A DNA stretch of 64,000 bases, from NCBI GenBank assembly GCA_025093985.1, contig JACAAK010000019.1:186001-250000 (forward strand), in the 5' to 3' direction. Positions 1 through 8,663 of this stretch are shown here, piece by piece (position 1 is the stretch's first letter; each line of letters opens with the position of its first letter). The notes under the pieces are model-generated. The model worked only from the letters and a program-made list of their open reading frames with translations. It searched no databases and was not told the origin of the DNA. The translations under genes were made by a program, and so were the position numbers. This stretch comes from Calvatia gigantea. Its lineage: Eukaryota > Basidiomycota > Agaricomycetes > Agaricales > Lycoperdaceae.

Positions 1-315
1 AAAGAACTCTGGATCTGGCACAAGGCTTTTCTTATTGGGTCCTAAGATAGATGTAGTATTTATATCAGCAGACATGTTGGTTTCTTGGTTCTTTAGTTCT
101 CCTTTGATTAAATCAAGTTCATTGAGTAGTTTGGACAGTCTGTCTTTGTCAACTGGTGGTTCTTCTGTGGGGTTCACAACCTGGAAGTTGTCTGGTAGTT
201 CATCACCTGAGTTTATGACTGGTTCTTCATTTGTTTTGTCAGAGCTAAAGCTTTTGACCTCTTCTTTGTCTGTTGTTTCATTATCTGTGTTCTTGACTTG
301 TTCAACCTATTCATT

Positions 316-420
316 GTTTGTTGACTCATCTTCAAGGTGTGGTTCTCTGTACTGTAGTTCATCATGGTTTGTTGACTCATCTTCAAGTTGTGGTTCTCTG
401 TCCTATAGTTCATCATGGTT
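316..420 (-). repeat. 51-bp tandem duplication in gag of Fam1-A
   Basis: The unit beginning GTTTGTTGACTC starts at 316 and again at 367, and a partial third copy starts at 418. The period is 51 bp, or 17 codons, so the frame is kept. The copies differ by a few transitions. It is probably a slippage duplication in an acidic, low-complexity part of gag. Confidence 0.8.
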
Positions 421-424
421 TGAG

Positions 425-718
425 TGTTACAACCTTAGTCTGATAGAATCTCAGGTTGCAACTTAGGCTAAGTCTTGAGGGTGAGTAAGGGCAGAGAACC
501 AGATGGTTAAGCATACTAAATACAAGAGGGTGTATGTATGCTTAAATACTAGAAGACATCCAGCTGAATGGATGAAGTTACTATGTGAAATGTCCATTAA
601 CAATGGCATGGTAGTATATGAGTCAACACTCAGAGAACACTGGACTAGAATAGATGAAACAAGTACATAGAATAGAGATGAGTGCAGTGATGCAGTGAGG
701 GCAGTGGAAACCACAACA
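425..718 (-). repeat. Solo Fam1 LTR in gag of Fam1-A
   Basis: Starts TGTTACAACC and ends CCACAACA. It is flanked by the 5-bp duplication TTGAG (420-424 and 719-723). It is 294 bp long and similar along its length to the 304-bp LTRs of Fam1-B and Fam1-C. No internal sequence adjoins it, so the element was probably lost by LTR-LTR recombination. Confidence 0.92.
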
Positions 719-775
719 TTGAGCTCATATACTAGCTCCTATTTCTGCAAGGTGAGGTGGGGATACTTGACCAAA

Positions 776-1091
776 TGTTATGACCTTTACAAGTTATTAA
801 CTCAGGTTGTAGCTTAGATGGCAAGACTTGAGAGAGTACAAAGGAGAGAGCACAAGATGGTTAAGCATACAGAATACAAGTGTTGGTATATACACTTATA
901 TACTAGAGGTCATCTAATTGAGTAAATGGAAGTATAAATGAAACATCTGAGTAACAAGGCACACTGATGTACCTAAGCAAGTATGAGTCAGTCCAGGAAT
1001 TACTGGGCAGGAATAACTATGAAACAGGTATACAAGGGATTGAGGTAATAGTGTATGGGGATGAAGATATATGTATGGCAAAATCACAACA
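776..1091 (-). repeat. 5' LTR of Fam1-A (minus orientation)
   Basis: About 316 bp, TGTTATGACC to CACAACA, and strongly diverged from the other Fam1 LTRs. On its left the minus strand reads TTTGGTCAAGTATCCCC, a decayed form of the Fam1 primer site next to the Fam1-B LTR, followed by the gag leader. This fixes it as the 5' LTR of a minus-strand element. Confidence 0.8.
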
Positions 1092-1249
1092 AAAACATCA
1101 ATTTCCATGAAACCAGGTTTTCCAACCTATTAAGGTTTCCAATGTAAACAGATCCCCAAATGAAAAAGGATCTATAAACAAATTTATCCAACTTAATGCT
1201 GTCATAGATGGAAAAGAATGTGACATCAAAGCCTATATTATGGGACTAG
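1092..1249 (+). pseudogene. Protease fragment of Fam2-A (left piece)
   Basis: Translates to a diverged match of the region just after the protease active site of Fam2-B, including a Pro-Ile-Lys-Val-Ser-Asn segment and an Asn-Ala-Val-Ile-Asp-Gly-Lys segment. It breaks off where Fam1-B was inserted and resumes at 31081. Fam2-A is the outermost and most decayed layer seen here. Its 5' part lies to the left of Fam1-A, outside the window. Confidence 0.75.
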
Positions 1250-1553
1250 TGTTATGGCTTTTCACCAATCAAGTCGTATTCTGTTGCTGTCTATATTTCT
1301 ATTCATCAGTATATCCGTTTCAGCTATTCCTGTCAAGCGAGCTCTGTTCCTGACTCATTCCAGCTACTATGCCATTCTTACCAGATGTTTCATGTAGCTA
1401 CTCCATCCATTCAACTAGATGACTTCCCCTATTTAAGCATACATACATCTACTGTATTTGGTATGCTTAACCACCTAGTTCTCCCCCCCTTACTCACCCT
1501 CAAGTCTTAGCCTAAGTTGTAACCTGAGGTTTACTTAGACTAAGGTTGTAACA
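1250..1553 (+). repeat. 5' LTR of Fam1-B
   Basis: TGTTATGG to TGTAACA, 304 bp. It pairs with 30772-31075. At several dinucleotides one copy has TG and the other CA, for example 1266-1267 CA against 30788-30789 TG, and 1282-1283 TG against 30804-30805 CA. This points to an ancestral CpG at each. Confidence 0.95.
1430..1437 (+). promoter_or_regulatory. TATA-like box of the Fam1-B LTR
   Basis: TATTTAAG lies about 33 nt upstream of the segment ATGCTTAACCA (1463-1473), which pairs with the primer site after the LTR. In Tf1 the paired segment is the very 5' end of the RNA, and the spacing fits that. The same box occurs in all Fam1 LTR copies where this region is readable. Confidence 0.6.
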
Positions 1554-1555
1554 TT

Positions 1556-1566
1556 TGGTTAAGTGT
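1556..1566 (+). other. Predicted self-priming site of Fam1-B
   Basis: TGGTTAAGTGT begins 2 nt after the LTR. It is the exact complement of ACACTTAACCA in the R region of the Fam1-C 3' LTR (plus strand 37595-37605). The Fam1-B 5' LTR has two substitutions in that segment. A tRNA primer is not excluded, because the site also starts with TGG. The position and 11-nt length match the self-priming arrangement known in Tf1. Confidence 0.65.
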
Positions 1567-1634
1567 CCCCACCTCACCTTGTACAGGAGTAGGCTGAAAT
1601 AGGCCTGAACAAAAGACAACCCAGGAGCTAGTAT

Positions 1635-2767
1635 ATGAGCTCGAACCCAGACAAATATAGAGAACCAAACCTCGAAGTCACCAATGATGAATCCAAGACA
1701 TTGGATGAAGAAGAGACAGGGAATGCTGAAGTACCTGAAGAACCAACCAGAGAAACACATGATGAACCCAGAGCAAACCTAGCAGAAGAAGAAGTACTAT
1801 CCGAACTTCTAAACAAACTTGACCTAGCAGAGGAAGAGCTAATTCATCAGGAAAAATCAGACAAATCAAGCTCGGACGAAACAGAATCAGAAACCAACTC
1901 TGATATGACCAACAACGCAGTAGTATCCACAACAGTGCCTAGTAGGAAAGACTTAGTGCCAGACCCGGGGTTTTTCGATGGCACCCGCACCAAATTCGAT
2001 GATTGGTGGAGAGCTATGATGCTCTTTATGAAATTTAACAAGATTGTCTTGGTAGATGACAAGGCTATAGCAGTCTTAGCCAGGTTAGGGGGAGGAACAG
2101 CAGGAGCTTATGCAGCCATGAAAGCCCCACAAATCCTAGATGGGGAAGACTCAGTAGACTGGAAGGCCTTTTCCAAGGACTTTAGGAAAACCTTCTCCAA
2201 TAATGCCTCAAACAGTAAAGCAGAATGGCAAATCGAAAAGTTCAAACAGGGAAACAAGAACACAGCTGACTACCTAATTGAATTCCAAGTTCTGAAGAGC
2301 AAGGCAAAAACAGACAACAAGCATGCAATGTTCCTGCTCAAAAAGAATGCCAGACAAGACATTATCCATACTATTACAGGCTACCTGCCCAGTGCCAGAC
2401 CCAATACCTATGCAGAATGGACAGAAGCCATTCTTGCTGTGGGACAAGGGTACGAAGCATCAGAATACCGAGGAGACAAGAAAACCAACACTGGAACTAC
2501 TGTACCTATGGGAGAATGGGAGAACCAATGGAGATAGGCAGTAGATGCCACATCTTCAATACAAAAGAAGAACCAAAATGCTACAATTGTGGCGTTTTTG
2601 GTCACATTGCCAAGGACTGCAAGAAGCCCAAAGGATTAACCTGTTACAACTGTGGAAAAACAGGCCACATCACCAAAGTTTGTACTGTGCCCAAGAAAGT
2701 ACAAATCCGAGCAGTAGAGGAAACCAACCCAGATGAACAAAAGGATTTTTCTGAAGACTCCGAGTAG
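1635..2767 (+). pseudogene. gag of Fam1-B (capsid and nucleocapsid), frameshifted
   Basis: Starts at ATG 1635. An acidic region of about 100 residues is followed by a capsid-like domain starting near Val-Pro-Asp-Pro-Gly-Phe-Phe, with a conserved Asp-Asp-Trp-Trp-Arg-Ala segment. Near the C-terminus are two CCHC knuckles of the form CX2CX4HX4C (Cys-Tyr-Asn-Cys and Cys-Tyr-Asn-Cys) in another frame. A small indel near 2490-2500 shifts the frame, giving a stop at 2535-2537. The aligned Fam1-C copy stays in frame across this point. The knuckle part ends with TAG at 2765-2767. The protein would form the particle and package RNA. Confidence 0.85.
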
Positions 2768-3297
2768 GCACTACCTCGCAAGTCAAATGAACTGTATCTA
2801 GGATATTGGACAAATATTACACCATTCCTCAGAAACGAAAGTGCAAATTAAGCCTAAAAGGGACCATTCAAACTCCAAACAAAGAAATCACGGTAAATAC
2901 CATTGTTGATTCAGGATATACCACCAGTAGCATCAGCCAAAGGCTCATAAACGAAGAATGAATTCCCACAAAAAGACTAGAGCAAGAAATCACAGTCCTC
3001 AATGCCGATGGAACAACAAACCAAGGAGGAAAGGTCACAGAAACAGCTACCATTGAAATGGAAATCAAGGGACACAAAGAGACAATTGAAGCATCAGTAG
3101 TCCAGCTCCAAGACCGAGCAGAAGTATTCCTGGGACATGATTGGTTAACCAAACATAACCCTGAAGTAGATTGGAAAAACAGAGAAATCAAATTCACCCG
3201 GTGTCTGCCAGATTATCACTTCCCACACCAAGATATCCAGGCCATCCAAAAAATCCGAAGCATGGCTATTACAGAAGACATGGGAAGAAGAGGATGA
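2768..3297 (+). pseudogene. Protease domain of Fam1-B
   Basis: An aspartic protease with Ile-Val-Asp-Ser-Gly-Tyr (DSG catalytic triplet) near 2905, and the downstream Phe-Leu-Gly-His-Asp-Trp-Leu motif near 3130, typical of retropepsins in gypsy elements. It lies in a different frame from gag, so a translational shift was probably used. I could not identify a canonical slippery site. An in-frame TGA near 2959 breaks it. Confidence 0.75.
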
Positions 3298-4580
3298 ACC
3301 TGATCCAACCGAACCAGCAGACCTGCCAGACTACATCCAACTGTTCACACACCTGTTTAACAAAACCACCTTCGATAAACTGCCACAACAAATGGAATGG
3401 GACCATGAGATAATCCTGACCAAAGATACTCCCAAAGAAATAAGTGCCAGAACATACAATATGACAATCAAGGAGCAGGATGAACTCAAAGCCTTCATTA
3501 AAGAAAACCTTGAATCAGGACACATACGACCATCAAAATCTCCATATGCAGCCCCCACCTTCTTCATACCGAAAAAGGATGAATTGAAGCAATTAATCCA
3601 GGATTACAGATGACTAAACAATGTAGTGGTAAAAGACAAAACACCACTACCCAGGATTGGAGAAGTCATTGACAAATTGGGAAAGGCAAAATACTTCAAT
3701 AAGCTCAACATCATCTGGGGGTACAACAATGTGCGAATCAAGGAAGGAGATGAATGGAAGGTGGCATTTTTGACCAATGAAGGACTGTTCGAGCCCACCA
3801 TAATATACTTTGGGCTAAGCAACTCACCCAGAACATTCTCCAGGATGATGACCAGCATCTTCCGAGACCTACTGCAAAATGGAGACATCATAAACTATAT
3901 GGATGATTTCGCAATCCCAGAAGACACAAAAGAACAACTATAAGAAAGAACAGTACAATTCCTATCACAGGCAGCTGAGTACAATCTCTGCTTTAAACGG
4001 ACAAAGTGCATATTTGACACTGAAGAAATCCCCATGTTAGGAGTAAAAATAGGATACGGACACATTGAAATGGAGGAAGAGAAAGTCAAGGCCATATGAG
4101 ACTGACTAGAACCAAAAAACAAAAAGGGAGTAGAACACTTCCTAGGTTTCACAAACTACTACTGCCAGTTCATCAAAGACTTTAGTAAAATTGCGACCCC
4201 ACTCAACCAGCTCAAAGGGGCTGTTGAATGGAAATGGGAAAAATAACACCAGTCAGCCTTCGACGAACTAAAGCAAAAAATCACAGAAGAACCCACCCTC
4301 ACATTACCACAATGAAAGGGACAATTTCAAGTAGAAGTTGATGCCTCGACCTATGCACTAGGAGGAGTCCTGTCACAAGAACAAGACAAGAAATGGCACC
4401 CAATTGCATTCACATCACGGACACTCTCCCCAGTGGAATGGAACTATGAAATCTATGACAAAGAACTACTGGCCATTATTCACGCTTTGAAAGAATGGCG
4501 ACATTATCTACTGGATGTAGAAGAGAAGTTCGAAATCTGGACTGACCACGAGAATCTCAAATACTATAGAGAACCCCAGA
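3298..4580 (+). pseudogene. Reverse transcriptase and N-terminal RNase H of Fam1-B
   Basis: RT motifs are in order: Pro-Ser-Lys-Ser-Pro-Tyr-Ala-Ala-Pro, a Lys-Lys-Asp stretch, the Phe-Gly-Leu-Ser-Asn-Ser-Pro box, and the catalytic Tyr-Met-Asp-Asp at 3896-3907. RNase H follows with Val-Glu-Val-Asp-Ala-Ser near 4330, Lys-Glu-Leu-Leu-Ala-Ile near 4460, and Trp-Thr-Asp-His-Glu near 4540. Coding stops at 4580, where Fam2-B is inserted after the duplication CCAGA, and resumes at 28045. TGA stops at 3611-3613, 4097-4099 and 4103-4105 replace expected Arg or Trp codons. Confidence 0.88.
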
Positions 4581-5205
4581 TGTTACGTGCGTTACCTTAC
4601 TTCGCAACCAGGCCCGGATCGTCTCCACTCAGGGAGAGGTTCAACGCTATAGCCCAGGAGTATTTGACAAGTCTCAATGACTTCTGTGCAGGCTTCGGAT
4701 CGCTCCCTCGAGTAGAAGCTCGCGCTTGCCTGAGAAGTCCGAGTTAAATGTCACTGCAGTCCCCAAGGTTGTTAGCCTTGTAGCAGACGAGCGAAGATAA
4801 GGAAGCTTGTTACTAGAATAACCTAAAGTAATACAAAGTACTACTTAAGGTTTATATACTAGCTACGAATAAGAGATGAGAGATTACGTAGTAAGTAGAT
4901 ATGAGTCAATGAGAACTACTACGGGTTAATTGGTAATCTAAGGAATCGTAGGGATAGGTGAAATGAATAGAAGAATGAGTACGAGTCATAAGAAGACAGA
5001 GTCAGGTAAAGAGAAGTACAATGGTGGAAAAGATGAAGGTGAAACAGGAACATGACTCAGGATGAATCATAAGAAGCGAAGGTAGAAGTACATGTGATAA
5101 ATAAATAAAGAACGGACCGGGGTATACAGGAAGAAGAATGGAAAGTCTGTACGGAAAGTTAATACGTTGATGCGAAGAGTCCGGGGGTGTGGTAAGTTCG
5201 TAACA
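4581..5205 (-). repeat. 3' LTR of Fam2-B
   Basis: On the plus strand it reads TGTTACGTGCG to TTCGTAACA, 625 bp, the same length as the other LTR at 27415-28039. The differences are mostly C/T or G/A at CpG, such as TTACGTG against TTATGTG at the left end. The purine run for plus-strand priming would lie at 5206-5219, but it is weak (minus strand GAGACGGGCTAA). Confidence 0.95.
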
Positions 5206-5237
5206 TTAGCCCGTCTCTAGGTAAATTACTCCGAAAT

Positions 5238-5591
5238 TTACGCAGATAGGACTGAGTAGTCCAAAGATACGCCGTCGTCGTAATATTCGTCGTCGAAGGC
5301 ATCGCGGGGGTTTTCCAATACTTGTTCTTGGAATCGTTGTTTCATATTCTCAACAGCTTGGACGTGGTCAACGTATTTCGGGCAATCTTCTGGTTTGTGT
5401 TTCGGGTTGAGAGTTTCGCAGAGTCGGCAGAAGTATTGGGGGCAGGTCCAGCAGTAATGGCCAGGGCGGGTTTTTCGACAGATGGGACAAGTGGTATGGG
5501 CACAATCACTGGCCCAGTGACCTACGGCAGGGAGGTGAAGTTTGGCACATTTTTCACAAAAGGCCTTCGGGTCGAAGTTCGGGTTGTTCAT
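5238..5591 (-). CDS. Fam2-B 3' module: cysteine/histidine-rich zinc-finger protein
   Basis: 117 codons, starting at 5591. The N-terminal 70 residues have repeated Cys-X2-Cys pairs: Cys-Glu-Lys-Cys followed by His and Cys (an enlarged CCHC), then Cys-Pro-Ile-Cys, Cys-Trp-Thr-Cys and Cys-Arg-Leu-Cys. They probably bind several zinc ions, and an acidic tail follows. The start overlaps the stop of the preceding frame as ATGA, so coupled re-initiation or frameshifting is likely. Fam2-C has a decayed copy at about 32740-33072. It is not the gag knuckle, which is at about 25490. Role unknown; nucleic-acid binding is an inference. Confidence 0.7.
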   Translation of the reverse strand: MNNPNFDPKAFCEKCAKLHLPAVGHWASDCAHTTCPICRKTRPGHYCWTCPQYFCRLCETLNPKHKPEDCPKYVDHVQAVENMKQRFQEQVLENPRDAFDDEYYDDGVSLDYSVLSA

Positions 5592-6796
5592 AGCTTGGGG
5601 TTGGGTTGGGGTTCTTCCTCGTCCTGAGTTAGGATCGAGGGGTTTTCGAATAGATTTCGGAGGCTTAGAAGTTGATCCAGTTGGCCTATTAAGTTGTGTA
5701 TGGCCGTTTCGAATCGTTCAGGTGGGATTTGTCTGTCTGGATGGGAGAGATGTGGATGGGGAAGGTGCATGCGGTTTGGGGGAGGGTTCTCTCGTGGGGG
5801 AATCGGCTCGTTGGTGTGGTCTGACCTTAGAAGGGCCAGTTCGCTGGTTGGGTGGGATAGGCTTAACGCTATGCTCGTTGAGGTAGCGGGCGTAAGCCTG
5901 AGGTAATCCAAGGCTTCGTGATGCCTGGATAAATAGGGCCGCTCGATCGGTAGCGTGCTCATAATCCCGAGAAAGATGTTCGAGCTGTGAAATGGCATCG
6001 CAGATAAAGCGCCAGTGATTTCACTGATTGGCATTATGTAGATATTCGGTGTGGAAGCGAGTTCGATGGCCTCCCTTGAGGACCATCGTGTGGAGGGATC
6101 CCTCAGATGAGAAATCAGTTCTAGCCCATAGCTCCATGGGCGAAGGTCTATCGTTCGCAGAGGGGGGCTCAGGGGAGAAGCTACTTCTCCTGTCGGGGTC
6201 TCGGTCGGATGGGTTGGCTGCGATGTAACCCGCGGCCGAGTGTTCAGTGGGATGTAGTTCGTCCCAGGCTGACCTGGGGGGTTTCGGATTGACGGTGGTG
6301 GCTGTGGGGGACTTTGGAGAGGGGCTGGCGGTGGAGGGGGGAATGTGTCGTTGGTTGAGGACAGGAAATTCTGCCCGAACAGATTTCGGGATCCCAGCTC
6401 GCTCCGAGGGGAGTGTTGGGGTGGGGTTGTCGGCCCGGATTGGGTAGACGTACTTTGGTTTTGGCGACCAGAGGAGTCGCTGTGGGGTTGATTTCGTGTC
6501 GTAGGTGGCGGTATGGGGAGTGGTTCCGGTGACGACGTTGGAGAAAGAGACTGGCGGGTCTCTTGGCTCAGGGTTGTTGGGTGGATTTGATACGTTTGGC
6601 TGCTGGGGATGAAGTTGGGATACAGCAGAGCTGCTTCCCATTCTTGTCGGGTAGGTGAGTTTATCCCAGGGGGCACTGGGAGATGATTTGGTGGAGGGGG
6701 GAATGTAGACGCAATCTGGACCAACGAAGACGTCGACCCAGAATTGTTTGTTCTGGTCCGCGAATTGTTGGAGCTCGTCTTTGGTGAAGACGGCAT
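5588..6796 (-). CDS. Fam2-B 3' module: Pro-rich protein, second frame
   Basis: 402 codons without a stop. The first 200 residues are rich in Pro, Ser and Thr. The last 200 look folded, with Arg-Pro-Trp-Ser-Tyr-Gly and His-Glu-Ala-Leu-Asp-Tyr segments. Fam2-C keeps this frame in pieces (33632-34168, 33211-33513) with conserved Glu-Trp-Glu-Ala-Ala-Leu and His-Glu-Ala-Leu-Asp-Tyr, so it is probably real. It overlaps the frame at 6021-7055 by about 775 nt. The N-terminus may come from that frame by frameshift or splicing. I do not recognise the family. Confidence 0.6.
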   Translation of the reverse strand: MPSSPKTSSNNSRTRTNNSGSTSSLVQIASTFPPPPNHLPVPPGINSPTRQEWEAALLYPNFIPSSQTYQIHPTTLSQETRQSLSPTSSPEPLPIPPPTTRNQPHSDSSGRQNQSTSTQSGPTTPPQHSPRSELGSRNLFGQNFLSSTNDTFPPPPPAPLQSPPQPPPSIRNPPGQPGTNYIPLNTRPRVTSQPTHPTETPTGEVASPLSPPLRTIDLRPWSYGLELISHLRDPSTRWSSREAIELASTPNIYIMPISEITGALSAMPFHSSNIFLGIMSTLPIERPYLSRHHEALDYLRLTPATSTSIALSLSHPTSELALLRSDHTNEPIPPRENPPPNRMHLPHPHLSHPDRQIPPERFETAIHNLIGQLDQLLSLRNLFENPSILTQDEEEPQPNPKL

Positions 6797-7055
6797 TCGG
6801 GAGGGTGATAATAGGCTTTTCGAGCAGTTCGTTAATTTGGACGGTGGGGAGAATTGGGGTTTCGTGGCCCACAGGTGTGACGGTGGGAGGGTAGGATATA
6901 GAAATATGAGGGGAGGAGGGGAGAGAATGGGCCTTTCTGACTGGGGAATTGTTTTTTGTAGAAAGGGAGGAGATGGAAGAGAGGGAAGGAGAGGGGGATG
7001 AGGCTACGATAGCCGCTTTCTTTCCCTTCTTGTAGTTTTTCTGGGTTGGTGCCAT
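6021..7055 (-). CDS. Fam2-B 3' module: first frame, basic N-terminus
   Basis: 344 codons. It starts with a Lys-rich stretch (Met-Ala-Pro-Thr-Gln-Lys) about 60 bp after the end of the chromodomain frame. A Ser-rich region and a Phe-Trp-Val-Asp-Val-Phe segment follow. Fam2-C has the same N-terminus at 34140-34433 and, past some TAA/TAG codons, the Phe-Trp-Val match, so the first 120 or so residues are probably coding. The rest overlaps the 5588-6796 frame, and I cannot say which frame is used there. Confidence 0.5.
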   Translation of the reverse strand: MAPTQKNYKKGKKAAIVASSPSPSLSSISSLSTKNNSPVRKAHSLPSSPHISISYPPTVTPVGHETPILPTVQINELLEKPIITLPNAVFTKDELQQFADQNKQFWVDVFVGPDCVYIPPSTKSSPSAPWDKLTYPTRMGSSSAVSQLHPQQPNVSNPPNNPEPRDPPVSFSNVVTGTTPHTATYDTKSTPQRLLWSPKPKYVYPIRADNPTPTLPSERAGIPKSVRAEFPVLNQRHIPPSTASPSPKSPTATTVNPKPPRSAWDELHPTEHSAAGYIAANPSDRDPDRRSSFSPEPPSANDRPSPMELWARTDFSSEGSLHTMVLKGGHRTRFHTEYLHNANQ

Positions 7056-7116
7056 TGGTAGTTCGGTTTGTAGAAGTGCTGTTAAAGAATGATGGAGAAG
7101 TTGGGTGAATCCTGGA

Positions 7117-8659
7117 TTATTTATATCTTTTAGGTGGGATGGGAATTAGGTGGTGTTCTCGTTGGTATTTTCGTAACATTTCTTGGGCATGTGGTGAGAG
7201 TTGTGCTTCGTTTTCCCAAGAGTTTTCTTCGTGGCTGTAACCTTTCCACTTGATGTAGTATTCCCTTTGTTTATTCTTGGTTCTATGGTTCAAGATGCCT
7301 TCGATTTCGTATTCTTCTTCTCCTTCTATTATGTCAGGGAGAGGTGGTTGTGGGTTTGATCCATGGGTATTGTTTTCGGTGTATTCGGAGAGAAGGGTAG
7401 CGTGGAATACGTTGTGAATCTTCCATGTTTCAGGTAGTTTCAGTCGGTAGGAGAGCGGCGATAAGACTTCTTTGATAGTGAATGGTCCAAGGCGTTTTGG
7501 TGCGATCTTGTTTGATTTGAATGGGAGTTTCAGGTTTCTCCATTCAAGCCACACTTTTTGTCCTAGGGCGAAGGGTTTGAATTTTGCTTTGATTCGTTGT
7601 TCCATGCGTTCCATAGCTAGTTTGTGGGCAGCAATTGCTTCTCTTCATGCATGGTCTAAGAGTTCTATTCATTCTTCAGTAGTGGTGAAGTTTGATTCCT
7701 CTAGAATAGTGGGTATTCCATGGGGTTTTGTTCCGTACATGAGTTCAAAAGGGGTTTGTTTCCGGTCTGAATGTGTTCGTGAATTGTGGGAGAATTCGAG
7801 GATTGGGAGTGCTTTAGACCAGGAGGAGGGATTTCCTGTACAGTAGATAGATAGGTACGCTGCAATTTCCTGATTGAATCGTTCTGTTGTTCCATCCGAT
7901 TGAGGGTGGTAGGCTGATGAGAATGATTGGGTGATTCCAAGTCGTTTCATGAGAGCTTGGCTGGAGTTTGCTCGGAATCTGGGGTCACAGTCGGAGATTA
8001 TCTTGTCCGGTAGTCCGAATCTGGTGTAGACCTTGTCTATAATTATGTCGGCAATTCCTTTGGCGGTGATTTCCTTTGTACAAGGAGTGAGAATTACCCC
8101 CTTCGTAAGTCCATGGTCCACTATGGACAGAATTGAGTTGAATCCGTGGGATTTTGGTAAATCGGTCAGCAGATCCATAGCGATATGGGCGAATGGTCTA
8201 GTAGATATCGGCAGTGGTATCGGTTGCAACGAAGGGTGGGAAGGATTTCGGTTAATTTTGAATTGTTGGCATTCGCTGCATCCTTTAACGTAATTTCGTA
8301 TGAAGGTACTCATTCCTGGCCAATATACTTCAGCTTTGGCAAGGCGATAAGTTTCTTGTTCTCCAGGGTGTCCGATCGAAGGGTGGTCGTGGTATCGTTG
8401 GATGACACGTCGGCGGAGTTCCATGTCTTCTGGGATGATGACCTTTCCTTCGAATGTTATAAGATGTCCATGTGGCCGGGGAATCATCCCGTATTTCGGA
8501 TTTATTGCTCCTGGTGATTCTGATAGAAGTCGTTTCATGGCTTCCATGGTGATTTCGTCATATTTCGATGATTTTACGATGTCATCCTGTAATTTCTGAT
8601 CAACCATGGAGATGAACAGTTCGTCTGGTAATACAGTGATTTCCCTGAGGAATACTTCC
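7117..8659 (-). pseudogene. Integrase and chromodomain of Fam2-B (pol, 3' part)
   Basis: Reads from the Fam3-A insertion point. An HHCC zinc domain (His-Pro-Ser-Ile-Gly-His, then Cys-Ser-Glu-Cys) is followed by the catalytic core: Ala-Met-Asp-Leu, Ser-Asp-Cys-Asp-Pro-Arg-Phe, and Glu in Thr-Thr-Glu-Arg-Phe. A GPY/F-like module (Arg-Leu-Gly-Pro-Phe) is followed by a chromodomain with Tyr-Tyr-Ile-Lys-Trp-Lys-Gly-Tyr and Ser-Trp-Glu. It would insert cDNA and could read methylated histone H3. Two TGA stops (7645-7647 and 7669-7671) sit where CGA is expected, so it is interrupted between core and GPY/F module. Confidence 0.88.
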
Positions 8660-8663
8660 TCGG

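Larger units (their letters stand above)
1..728 (-). pseudogene. gag of Fam1-A, N-terminal part, split by a solo LTR
   Basis: Encodes the acidic, Glu/Ser-rich N-terminal part of a Fam1 capsid polyprotein. The start codon is at 728-726. A solo LTR at 425-718 splits it after about three codons, and coding resumes at 424. The left edge matches the segment around the Val-Pro-Asp-Pro-Gly motif of the Fam1-B gag. A 51-bp tandem duplication lengthens the acidic region. It cannot be expressed as a whole protein. Confidence 0.7.
1..1091 (-). mobile_element. Fam1-A: 5' part of a decayed Ty3/gypsy element, cut by the window start
   Basis: Reading on the minus strand, an LTR (776-1091) is followed by a primer-site-like stretch and the start of gag, which runs off the window at position 1. 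The gag start at 726-728 matches the start of the plus-strand Fam1-B gag at 1635. A solo Fam1 LTR is inserted just after the start codon. The element lies in Fam2-A, whose protease coding resumes at 1092. The left end and left target duplication are outside the window. Confidence 0.8.

Noticed and set aside
2740..2770. A -1 slippery site at the Fam1 gag end
   Set aside because: GGATTTT occurs in phase near 2746, but the -1 frame reaches a TGA after one codon. No other heptamer fits, so the Fam1 mechanism stays open.
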